Positions 54,921-64,000 of a stretch of 64,000 nucleotides of DNA are shown here, in pieces; position 1 is the stretch's first letter; the number at the start of each line of letters is the position of its first letter. A program made the translations under genes and the position numbers. Source of the stretch: Pleurodeles waltl. Its lineage: Eukaryota; Chordata; Amphibia; Caudata; Salamandridae. Location of the stretch: positions 772,593,138 through 772,657,137 of the forward strand of contig NC_090438.1 in the NCBI RefSeq assembly GCF_031143425.1, in the 5' to 3' direction. The notes beneath the pieces are model-generated. The model had not been told where the DNA came from. It did not search any database and was given only the letters and a program-made list of their open reading frames with translations.

Positions 54921-55079
54921 CTTTGTGGAAAACGACCACTCTGTAAAAGACTGGATCCAACACTTTCTCTAAGGATGACAAAGAATCTTGTCTAACAGAT
55001 GGGCCCTTTAGGTCGTTCAACAGGGATATGCCCTTCCATTTTTTTCTGACCCACTACATCTTCCACTCACATTAGCGTG

Positions 55080-55560
55080 TCTTTCAGAGGAGCACCAGGC
55101 CATTTTGTTCAGATGGTGCAGGCTGTCTTGTCCAAAGGGGGCATAGAGAGGGCACTGGTACGAGGGTGTTACTCTTGCTGTTTCCTCATGTTGAAGAACG
55201 GAGGCTTTCATCCTATTTTAGTCAATTCTGAACACCTTCCTGTGAAAAGACAGATTTGAGATGCTCACACTGGGCCAGATTCTGTCTACCCTGGATCCCT
55301 GCAACAGGATGATATCCCTGGGCCTGAAGGACATACATTTTACTATACCCGTCCTGCAGTCCCTCTGACATCTGTGGTTCCAAGTAGACCAGGAGCATTT
55401 TCAATTTGCTGTGTTCCCCTTCAGCCTCACCAGTGCCACTCAGTTGTTCACAAAAGTGCGTGCTGTAGTTGAAGCACACCCTCTGAGGCTGGGTATCCCT
55501 GTTTCCCCTGACTAGATGACTGGCTGTTGAAGGCGGGCTAGCCACAATCAATGTGCCAAA
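55080..55560 (+). pseudogene. DIRS reverse transcriptase remnant
   Basis: YSCCFLMLKNGGFHPIL (near 55175), then SLGLKDIHFTIPVL (near 55315), where the catalytic SLDLKD aspartate is replaced by Gly (GGC at 55321), then FQFAVFPFSLTSAT-like sequence. An L-D-D-W box (55512-55523) follows, preceded by a stop instead of Tyr. Both palm signatures are recognisable but damaged. Confidence 0.65.
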
Positions 55561-56499
55561 GTCAGAACTAGTTCCTTCACAGAGGTTCCTTTTCATTGGA
55601 GTCATTTTGCATACAGTGCAGCCAGGGCCTTTCCTCAGTCATGTGTTCAGGACATTTGGGCTATAATCCTGATGTTTTAGCCTTGGTCGTGGGTCTCAAT
55701 GAGAGTGGGTGTGAGGCTTCTTAGCCTCCTGTTCATGGACTCTGCCAGGTAGCATATGAGGGCTCTGCAGTAGAATCTGAAGTCCCAGTGGAACCACCAC
55801 TAAGAGAACATGTTTGACTCTGTTCAGGTTTTGCAGGAGACTGCAAAAGATTTGTAATGGTGACTGCTCGACCACAGTTGGACCTAAGGGAGACCCTTCC
55901 CTCTTCACCACCTACAGTGACAAATATGTCGCTGCTGGGTTGTGGAGGACATCTGGGAGAGATTGAGAGTAGAGGACTTCAGTCTCCTGTGGAAACTCTA
56001 CTTCACATCAACCAGTTGGTATTACTGGCCATTCACCTGATGCTGAAGGCCTTCCAGCTATACAATGGAGGCTGGTTCAGGTCCTCACAGACAACACCAC
56101 TGCCTTGTGGTATTACAACAAACAGGGAGGTGTGGGGGTCTTAGATTATTTGCAAGAGGCTTTTCACCTTTGGAATTGACTGAGATGTCAGGGCATTTCC
56201 CTCATCACAAACCACCTGGTGGTATCTTTGAACCCCCAAGCTCAGCCGACAGCGCCTGGTGGATCTCAAATGGCAGTTGCACCCTGAGGTGGCGCAGGTA
56301 CTGTTCCGACATTGGGAAGAACCTCGCGGCCATCAAGAACATGCAGTGTCCCTACTTCTGCACATTGGAGTTCCAAAAAAACACACTCTTTCGGAGACAC
56401 ATTCAGGTTAGAGTGAAGCTCAGGACTTCTGTACTCCTTTTCCTGCTGGCTTTCTTGCTCGGGTTCTGAAGAAGATCGGGAATGACTGGCCCAATTTAT

Positions 56500-57490
56500 T
56501 ATGTGACTCCGGGTTGGGTCTGAAGATTGTAGTATCTAGAACTTCTGGCTGTGATCATCTGTTCCTCCCTACTGGGCTTCCACTTCAGGAGGATCTGCAG
56601 CCGCAGAGCAGGGTTCTGCACCGGGGCTTGCATAAGAGGACTGAGCAGCGGCAGTGGACTGTATTCAATTTTCCTCCTGAGGGTGTGTATGTTATCCTTA
56701 CTGAACGGCAGCCCTCTACTAATTCTGTTTTCACCAGGCACTGGAACAAATCTGTGACCTGTTGTGGTGTCCGCAACAGACCCATTACATGTGAAACTGT
56801 TGGATGTCTTATTGCTTTGTCTTTGGCTGTCCAGCAATTGAGATGTGTACTTCCTTTGAACCAATGTACAGCTGCTTATTGCATCATTTGACTGTGAAGA
56901 CCCTGTTTCTTAGTGCAATTCCTTCAACTTATCGCATGGCACTTCAGGAACTCTCAGCCCCGAAGCTCTTCACCACCTGTTCTGTGTAAACTAGTGTTGA
57001 GGACAAAGGTGGTCTTTTTTCCAAACGTTCCTTTTCACGATGAGCACACCATCCCTTTACCAACGTTCTTTGCTCTGCTCACCTCTTGAAGGAAGAGGAG
57101 GGACTCCATCAGCTGGACCCAAAAAGAACCGTGAGCTTTTACATTGCCCACATCATAGGCCATCAGGTGGACAGTCAGCATTTTGTGGGGTTTTTCTAGC
57201 GAAAGGAAGGACAAAGCTGTGCAGAAAAGGTCTTTGTCCAAGTGGATAGTGCTCTGCATCATGATCTGCTACACACTTCTGAATAAGTAGCCTCCCCCCT
57301 CTCTTGTCTCTTCCCCCCCCCCCCCCCCCGAAGGACTGCGGGCTCATTCTACTAGAGCCAAGGCTGCTACTACTGCATTGGCAAGCAGTCTGTTCTCGAT
57401 GTTTGTCAAGCTGCAACTTAGGCATCCATACATATAGTCACAAAGCACTACTGCTTTTACAGCCTTATCCAACAGGAAGGAATTTTTGCC
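56500..57490 (+). pseudogene. DIRS tyrosine recombinase remnant
   Basis: An open stretch (56514-56891) holds the N-terminal core-binding part (CLIALSLAVQQLRCVLP..). Frame-shifted phrases follow (VLRTKVVFFPNVPFHDEH near 56997). The catalytic box H-S-T-R is visible at 57345-57356 and a K-H-Y context at 57443-57451 fits the nucleophile tyrosine. The two lie in different frames, and a poly-C run (57313-57329) precedes them, so the enzyme is dead. Confidence 0.6.
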
Positions 57491-57582
57491 CACTCAGTCT
57501 TGCAGGACTTTTTGGTTTTGGTGTGAGCAGATTCCACAGCCCCTCCACCTTGTAAGGTAGTGCTTTGGTATCTATTCTAAAA

Positions 57583-57678
57583 GTGAGGAATCTGCGGTTG
57601 GAAGTATCAATTAGAAGAGCAAGTTACTCACCTTCAGTAACGCTCCTTCTGATGGAAACTAACCACAGATTCCTCACT
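57583..57678. repeat. Palindromic DIRS terminal sequence
   Basis: GTGAGGAATCTGCGGTT at the left end mirrors AACCACAGATTCCTCAC at the right end, with AAGTTACTCACCTTCAGTAAC in the middle. It is typical of salamander DIRS termini and marks the 3' end of the element. Confidence 0.65.
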
Positions 57679-57899
57679 GCCTTCTGCTTCCCCGTTCTGT
57701 GAAATGGTCCCTTTTTCCAGCTGAGAAACTCTCAAGTTAGAGATCACCAGACTGGTACTTTGGTTTTGGACTCTGAGGGTGCAGATTCAAGAAAAAACAC
57801 TGGCAGCAGGGGGGTAGTACTTTTTAAGCAGCACTGTTTGTCACTTCCAGACAGAACAGTCAACATAGAGCCATAAGGTATCACTTACCTGCCCCAGGC

Positions 57900-58020
57900 G
57901 CACCCCTGTGTAAAGGTTCCAGATCCATTCTGTCACAGGGGATATTCTAAACGAGACAAATCTGCGGTTAGATGGTGTATCCACCAGAAAGCACATTACG
58001 ACAGGTAATTACCTTGCTCA
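57900..58020. repeat. Second DIRS terminal repeat
   Basis: AATCTGCGGTTAGATGG, then TATCCACCAGAAAG and GACAGGTAATTACCTTGC, matching by pattern the complement of the 57583-57678 region. It is either the outer end of the same element or a separate solo terminus. Confidence 0.5.
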
Positions 58021-58024
58021 TCCC

Positions 58025-59722
58025 CCTCCCGCTTGGGGTGTGTCTATACAGCATCTGCACACCATTTAGGGAGTTCGTCCCTTGTACATTGTCCACCTGG
58101 ATATACACAAGACCCACTTTGCATTATAAAACTTTTAACCAACTCCCTCTCTCAGGATGTAGCATGAACCTAGCTGCAGCCACAACAACATTGTCAAAGA
58201 ACAGATAGTTCAGGTTAATTTCCTCTTGGGATAACAATGATGTAAAAGGTGTGGGCTTGGGAGGTGGGGTGAAGAGTCGCATCAACTCCATTCCTAACCC
58301 AGTCCTCTATCAAATTTCTGTACTATGATCTCCCTGACTATCTCCTGTTAAACCGTCCTCCTAACCCACCACAGGGACCTTATAATACAATTCATGATGA
58401 ACCACTCATCAATATGGTTATACCTTTGTTTCAATCAGAATGTCTTCAGGTGTCATCAGAGCGATCGCTTGCCCCATTGATTTGTAGCCTTCAAAGCTCT
58501 CTGTTTCTGGATGTAGCCCCATGTTAGGTTGTGCCTATCCAAGCACATCTGGACAGATGCTGTTTTGCTGTTTCACCTTTACAAACATGCCTGCTCTCTC
58601 ACTTTCCATTTGTTCCTTGGTGGGTCTTCTAGTACGCCTTCATCTGAAACTCTCCATATTTTTCCTAAATTCTGGTCTTCCCTTGCCTCCACTCAGGTAG
58701 ATAAACAGGGGATATGCCCTGGATTCCAGGCATGTCTGCACTTCCACAGCCAACATGAACAAATAAGTGTCTTTATCTTCAATCACTCAGAGCTTTGCGA
58801 GACAAAATAGTGCATATGTTAGTCCTAGCTGACCCAGATGCCTTTTAACCTCTATGGATGAGTACCACTGTGATTGCACTGCATCAGTGTTGTCCGGGTA
58901 GATGGAAATCTTGCTATTTTCTATAATCACGGGGCTTTTGTTTTTTTACATTTGCAATATATGGTCACGGTCCCTGAAGTTAAACCGTTTCGTCCCTCAA
59001 GATTTTGGAGGTGCTCCTGTCACAGATGGTCTTCTCGGCATTCTGTGGGCAGATTGTCTCCTGCAGAGTACTTTAATAGCATCATAAAAAAATGACACTA
59101 TCTCCCCCCTCGCCCCCCACCCCCCAGTGCACCATATTTTAAATACAGCGCACACACAATGGCGGTAGGGGTGCCCAAGAAAAGTAGTGCTGCCTTGTGT
59201 GCAGTGCCGCTTTTCTTAAATATGCGCCTTAGTTTTTCACCCAGTCTTGCTAACGTAGTAGATTGGCCTGTCAAAACCTATGGGTATTTGTGCTGACCTG
59301 CCCCCTTGACACAAAGCACTTCTTTGAACTGAGATAAGGGCACATTTCTAGCGCAAAATACCTTTTGCATAGGAAAGTAAATGCCAATGCATTGCTTGGC
59401 ATCACTGTGCTGGCACTAACCCTTAGTACACCTCAGTCATGGACTTTAAATGAGCAACATGGTAGCCAAGAAAACCAAAACAGAATATTTTTTTAAGGCA
59501 GTTATCTGCCGTAGTGCTGAGGAATAAAACAAAGAACTCCTACATAGGAGAGGATCACTTGTATTGTCACAGAAATAGAGTTCCTCATCATGGCTGTCTG
59601 CACTGAGAAACAGTATCCGCCTTCTGGAAATGTGGGACTTGTAGCAGTCTGATTATTAGTGATATTAAGAACCACGAAGATTTATAAACAAAATACTAAG
59701 AAAAATTATGAAGGGCCTATAT
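58025..59722. other. No supported gene
   Basis: Anonymous sequence with several open frames of 73-93 codons lacking motifs. A C/T-rich low-complexity run lies at about 59101-59125. Confidence 0.4.
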
Positions 59723-60156
59723 CAGTGGTTCTTCACCTTGTGTCTTCTGTGGCCCCTCACTCAATCATTACTGGAACCCAGGGACCACCCATAGAGTCAT
59801 TGCGGAAAGCCGGGGCCGCCAGCCTAAGCAATTTTAATGATTTTAACCACAAAACAATACATAAAAATTCAGAAACAAGCAGTATTTATCAAACAAATAC
59901 ACAAATGATTAAATATCTTAATTAATTCACAAATGACATGGACTATGCCCATTAATCAATCTGATGATATGAACTTTATTTTTAGCCTCCAGTTTCAAAT
60001 ACTTTAACATTTACATTTTTATTTTATATTTTTTGCTTATTTAGTTATTTACACTTTATTAATCTAATAATAATTAATTTTCTAAGCAGTGGTGGACCCC
60101 CTGAGTAGGTATCATTGACCCGCAGGGTTCCCCATATCTCAGGTTAAGACCCTCTG
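59723..60156. mobile_element. hAT-like non-autonomous transposon
   Basis: Starts CAGTGGTTCTTCACCT and ends AGGTTAAGACCCTCTG, giving roughly complementary ends (CAGTGGTTCTTCACC against CAGAGGGTCTTAACC). The AT-rich interior has no transposase. The flanking octamers (GCCTATAT left, GAATACAT right) match only in part, so the 8-bp target duplication is weak. The first ~90 bases match 50945-50857 in complement. Confidence 0.55.
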
Positions 60157-60354
60157 GAATACATGATATAGGGTTTGTGGAGCTAACGGGGTTGGGTATT
60201 CTATTTAGTAGCAGAGTCGGTGCAAAATATGTCCTTTTCTGCTTGGTCCTGAAGTGACATGAGCTGCCTTTTGATTTCTCGGCCTAGCACATCACCTTGG
60301 CAAAATCAAAAGTGATTGTTGCATTGATTACACAAGTCTGAAAAGCTTGAAGGA

Positions 60355-60985
60355 ATAGAAAACAAGCATTTGCAATGTAATGGGTCTTGCGTTTGCTCGA
60401 GTTAAAGCTATTAACGTTGTAAACTCCTAACTGAACTTTTCTTGCCACATAAACTGAAAATGAAAAGTAAAACAGTTTCACGTAACAAACCAGACTTTTC
60501 TTGCCATATAAACTGAAAATGAAAACAGTTTCACCTAAGCGAGGCAACGACCACCATGAGCACAAAGCAGACACACAAAAGGAAACACAAGTTTGCTCGC
60601 AGTAAAACATATCAGCAAAAGTGCAATTATCCATGTAAGAGGGTTGATGTCAGGCAAAGCGCTCGACTACTGCCCAGCGAGATCGCGCTTCCTACAAAAT
60701 AAAGAGAATAAGTAGTCCGGAAACCATACCGAAAACATGGGGCCTTGTATGTTTTCAGTAGTTGGCCAGTGCGCCCAAGGCGGGCTAAACACTGGAAAAA
60801 GCATGACATATGCATGCCTTTCACTCATTAAATCAAGTGAATTTTAAAAGGCAAGCCCATGAACCAACCAAACTGATGGGCATGGTTAAAAGCCCATAGA
60901 GAGATCACACCAGGGACAGAGCACTTTGATTGACCCTAAAAATCGTTTATGTTGAGGCAGAAACCAGACAGGGCGAAATAGATGT
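60355..60985 (+). repeat. Unclassified interspersed repeat, near full length
   Basis: Starts AAAACAAGCATTTGCAATG and runs through 'cttgccacataaactgaaaatgaaa' (partly duplicated near 60442 and 60493), 'gcgagatcgcgcttcctac', 'ggccagtgcgccc' and 'gggcatggttaaaagcccatag'. A partial copy lies at 8896-9015 and a possible reverse one at 7235-7640. I recognise it as an abundant newt repeat from memory; class (SINE or other) is not settled. Confidence 0.6.
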
Positions 60986-60989
60986 GAAA

Positions 60990-61688
60990 GCCCCAGAGAT
61001 CATGTATTTGGACCCAATCACACCGAACTGTTTGGCATGGAAATATCATGCGCAGTGGACTCATGATCTATATATTGTCTTAATATCTGTAGAGCAGCGG
61101 ACAAAATGAAAACGTATGGATGGCAGTAGCTGTAAATTGGATTTGGCAGAGCAAGGAGACTTGTGGAACCATAACATTCAAGATTGTGTGTCTTTTTCCT
61201 CAGAAGGAAATATTACTTTGTAAGTGGTAGTCATTTAAAGTGGATTTGATGGCGCTGTGGAAATAGTGTACTCCTATCAATTGGGCAATGACGATAAATC
61301 CGATTCACTGCATTTACTAATATTCCTTGACCTAAACATAGGCTTCATTCTCACTGTAAGTGTCAGAAAACTGGGCTATCAGTTTGACAAGCTACATTGA
61401 GCTGTATGAGGTCAGGCAACCTCACCTTTGAATTCATACTTCACACAGAGTCTTGGCCCTCTGCTCTGCAAAAGTAACTCTAAGCCAAATTATGGTAACG
61501 CCTTTGATAAGGGATTACAAAAGACATTTCTGATGCAGTATCAGAAGCTGTACACATAGTGGTGCCTCATACACCGACACTAGCCTCCAAACATAGATAT
61601 TTGTTAATTTAAGATGACCCACGTAATCTGAACTATGACATTTGTCCAACCAAACAATTTTGTATTTTTTAAACCTTAATTTTTTCGA
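60990..61688. other. No supported gene
   Basis: Anonymous sequence to the 5' end of the L1-like LINE. Confidence 0.4.
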
Positions 61689-61707
61689 GGGGGTGTGGCC
61701 GAGGCTT

Positions 61708-61718
61708 CAAGATGGCGG
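61708..61718 (+). promoter_or_regulatory. YY1-like site at the LINE 5' end
   Basis: CAAGATGGCGG lies about 20 bases inside the element, as the YY1 site does in mammalian L1. A second ACATGGCGG lies near 61875. Factor binding is inference. Confidence 0.5.
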
Positions 61719-62097
61719 TCGCACTTTCATAGTGCTCCAGACCCCTCCGTCATCCGCCTCCAGCAAACACTCCATCCGGCCCCATCATAGCCATGGAATG
61801 ACCCCAGGGTATCCGCTGCCCTCCAGAGACAAGAAAATTACCATTCCCAACTCATGCCGGGGCTGCCTGCTCCCAACATGGCGGACAGCGAGTGAGGTCA
61901 TTCGGGAGGCCGGGGGGCTTCGTGACACGGCGGTGGCTTGCAGGCACTCGCTGGCTGCGGCGCCCTAGGCGGCCTGGAGCGACAAGAATGGAAAGCCACA
62001 TTGTAGGGGACCGTCCTCAGCTGGTGTGGCACGCGGCCCCAGAGGAGGAAGAACGGGGCGCCGTGTTGCGAGGGCCCGGGGATCTCTCTGCGGTGGC

Positions 62098-62680
62098 CTG
62101 GGCCCGGATCGGGTAACCAGCGCACTGCACAGTGGGGAGAGGCCGAGACGCCGCGGGATCGGCGCACGCCTGGGGGGCCCCCGTCGGCGAGGGTTGCTGC
62201 GCTCCGCTCCACCAACCGTAGAAGACTCCAAAGAGGCGCCAACTGGAGGGTGAGCCACAGACCGGGGCACTCATTTAAATATTGAGCCGGAAAATCCGCA
62301 CTACTTTGAATCAGGAGACACTCCCCGGTGTGGCCCCATTTCCCCCCTCCCCGCCCCCCCCCCCCTCCCACTGCCTATGTCTTCTCTGAGAGGAGAGGCT
62401 CAGACCTGGGCCCCAGATCGTGACCGGGGAACATTCAACGCACTGTATGACGGGGAGGGGCCGGAACGCGACAGAACTAGCACACGCATTAGGGCGCCCC
62501 CAGGACCAGGGACCACTACACCCTTCAACGAAGACTCCAGACAGGTGCCAGTCGAGGGTGAGTCAGAGATGGGGGCAACCACTTAAATACTGAACCGAAA
62601 CCCACGATTCTGTAGGAAAAGAGATAATTCCCCAGTGTGTTCCCCCTCACCTACAAACTTTTTTGAGGTGGGCGCTTGGG
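62098..62680 (+). repeat. Two tandem 5'-UTR monomers of the LINE, period about 309 bp
   Basis: GAAGACTCCA at 62221 recurs at 62530. Around it, CCTGGGCCC, 'cgcactg', GAGGGGCCG/GAGAGGCCG, 'gcgcacgc..ggggg(c)cccc', 'ggtgcca..gagggtgag' and 'catttaaatattgagccg/acttaaatactgaaccg' repeat in the same order. Similarity is moderate, so the units are not recent duplicates. Confidence 0.65.
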
Positions 62681-62888
62681 GCCGGGGCTGTGTCCCCGGA
62701 CGGATGGGCGGAGGAGTGGTGGTCGACTTCCCTCCTCTTCCCCGACTGTGAGCCCGAAACTTAGGAGCATTACCACTCATCTGGCCCAAACTGGAGAATG
62801 GAAAGCCGCTGCCCCCTGAGGCCTCGGGGCTGCCCAGAGATCCACGAAAAATGGGTGGACGCAGAAGAGCTGGCCCCCAGGCTGGGAC

Positions 62889-63197
62889 TTGGCTGACAGA
62901 AGAGGTCCCTTTGGGTCGCTGTACAGATGGGGCTGGATCCCAGCAGGGGTCGCGGCCATATCGACAAGGAGATCAGCGATCCGACCGACGAAGTCGCACG
63001 CGCTCACGACGGCGCAAAACAACACGCGGACTTCTCCTTTGAGGTCATCACCGGGGGCCCACCGGGTGGGCTCACAAAGCCTGCGCTTCTACCCGGGCTC
63101 CGGACATACCGTAAGAGAACCTGATACATTGGGAGAGGAGAGGGCCCGCTCGGGGCCTCTGGAAGACACAGACCTATCCCGCAGTCCAGTGCTATGA
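62889..63197 (+). pseudogene. Possible ORF1 remnant of the L1-like LINE
   Basis: Three overlapping frames stay open. One gives HIDKEISDPTDEVARAHDG, which resembles the coiled-coil part of an L1 ORF1 protein. The RNA-binding domain is absent, so ORF1 appears deleted or highly decayed. The larger frame (102 codons) may be chance. Confidence 0.35.
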
Positions 63198-63682
63198 TTT
63201 CGCCGGCGTGAAATCTTCCAGGTAGACAGACACCTAGGCGGATGGGGCCTAAGCTACACTGAGACTAACTTACTAATGTTTACTATGTGTTACTTAGACT
63301 AGATCTGGAAACATGGAGGGGTCCACCGTCACCTCCGCCACCACCACCACCCTATTAATTGAGGGTTCATCTTACTAGTTGTACAAGTGAGATGGTATAT
63401 AAGGGCGACAGATGCTTCTGGGGGGGAAGTATGGGGTGGGGAGAGAGTTGGGGGGAGAGGGTGTTTTGGCCTAGTTCCAAAGGCCGAAGTTACTATGTTT
63501 AGGGTATGGTACCATCCTTATTTTATGTTTAGCACGCAGAGCAGAGAAAATAGAGACCCCACCGACATGAGAAGCTTATGCTCCTCATGGTCAAATACCT
63601 GACAGGGGCTTCTTGGCAACTCCAGGCCCGATAAAGGAAAGCCCCAATAGTCACAGTAAAATCTTTCCATACACATATCCCC

Positions 63683-64000
63683 ATGAGTGAGACACAAGTA
63701 ATCTCCTGGAACGTTAACGGTCTCTTGGACAAGATTAAACGTACAGCTATGTTTACAAATATACACCGATACAAACCGGAGATACTCCTGTTGCAGGAGA
63801 CTCATCTCTTGGGAGACAACTGCCCCTTCCTGACCCGTAGAGGCTTTGACAGGGTATATCACGCTGGGTTCACAAGCGGCTCGAGAGGGGTGGCCATATT
63901 GTTACACCGATCGTTCTCCATAACAAACATCCAAGTACGTAGAGACCAACAAGGACGTTATATAGCCATCACAGGTAAGATTGAAGGGAATATGATTTAT
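63683..64000 (+). CDS. L1-like ORF2 endonuclease, N-terminal 106 codons (continues beyond the window)
   Basis: ATG at 63683 begins MSETQVISWNVNGLLDKIKR, the S-W-N-x-N-G-L start of an APE endonuclease, followed by EILLLQETHL (catalytic Glu, 63781-63810) and GSRGVAILLHRS. The frame is open to the last base without a stop. The pattern fits the L1/Tx1 group, whose ORF2 also carries RT further on. Endonuclease nicks target DNA to prime reverse transcription. It has no stop in the window, and the catalytic Asp/His residues of the later motifs lie outside it. Confidence 0.85.
   Translation, partial: MSETQVISWNVNGLLDKIKRTAMFTNIHRYKPEILLLQETHLLGDNCPFLTRRGFDRVYHAGFTSGSRGVAILLHRSFSITNIQVRRDQQGRYIAITGKIEGNMIY

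Larger units (their letters stand above)
53350..57760 (+). mobile_element. Second DIRS-like retroelement, degenerate
   Basis: Order Gag (about 53580-54920), RT (about 55080-55560), RNase H (about 55560-56340), tyrosine recombinase (about 56500-57490), then a palindromic terminal repeat. This is the DIRS layout: no LTR pair, no DDE integrase, recombinase at the 3' end. Many stops and frame shifts make it inactive. The left boundary is approximate. Confidence 0.75.
61689..64000 (+). mobile_element. L1-like LINE, 5' end and start of ORF2, cut by the window edge
   Basis: Starts GGGGGTGTGGCC and CAAGATGGCGG, followed by a GC-rich 5' region with two tandem units, a damaged ORF1 region, a G-rich inter-ORF stretch, and ORF2 open from 63683 to the edge. 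The open ORF2 and the recognisable 5' end suggest a fairly young copy. The rest lies outside the window. Confidence 0.75.

Noticed and set aside
61892..62371. Overlapping GC-rich frames up to 157 codons
   Set aside because: They lie in the tandem 5' region of the L1-like LINE, in several frames and both strands, typical of stop-poor GC-rich DNA.

Overview
The window is repeat-dense, intron-rich vertebrate DNA with no bacterial or viral genome layout. Giant Ty3/gypsy elements of the Gmr1 type, DIRS tyrosine-recombinase retroelements, a Penelope-like remnant, L1-like and CR1/L2-like LINEs and several short interspersed repeats together point to a salamander. Several repeats look like ones I associate with newts (Pleurodeles), but that is recognition from memory, not a search.

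Layout. 1-3972: a decayed minus-strand endogenous retrovirus (pol fragment, gag remnant, probable LTR), split by a piggyBac-like MITE at 490-1498. 3973-11700: mostly anonymous sequence with a Penelope-like GIY-YIG remnant (about 4990-5290), copies of interspersed repeats and a palindromic MITE (about 10525-11045). 11732-30175: candidate 3' exons of an unidentified host gene (11732-11853, 11943-12020, 14313-14470, 29965-30035) with a poly(A) signal at 30170. The last intron holds a degenerate DIRS element, itself split by LTR element A (16017-26866, target duplication CAGAT). 31640-49255: a CR1/L2-like LINE broken by an antisense solo LTR (element C, 32127-34812, duplication ACTAC) and by the full-length LTR element B (37629-48079, duplication CGTTA). 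50336-51590: a degenerate CACT-rich array. About 53350-58020: a second degenerate DIRS element with palindromic terminal repeats. 59723-60156: a hAT-like MITE. 60355-60985: an unclassified interspersed repeat. 61689-64000: a plus-strand L1-like LINE whose ORF2 is open to the window edge.

The main interest is the pair of LTR elements. B is an apparently intact, single-ORF (1592 codons) Gmr1-like element: Gag, protease, integrase, then reverse transcriptase and RNase H, so integrase precedes RT, unlike ordinary Ty3/gypsy. A shares B's roughly 2.69-kb LTR, primer-binding region and Gag, but has no integrase, RT or RNase H. Its Gag-protease-like frame instead runs into a basic linker and two hydrophobic, probably membrane-spanning segments. 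A looks like a young non-autonomous partner that B-type enzymes could mobilise. A also carries an antisense solo LTR (20381-23063, duplication AATCC) that breaks its coding frame. A, B and C together cover 23,987 bp, about 37% of the window. Host coding content is very small.
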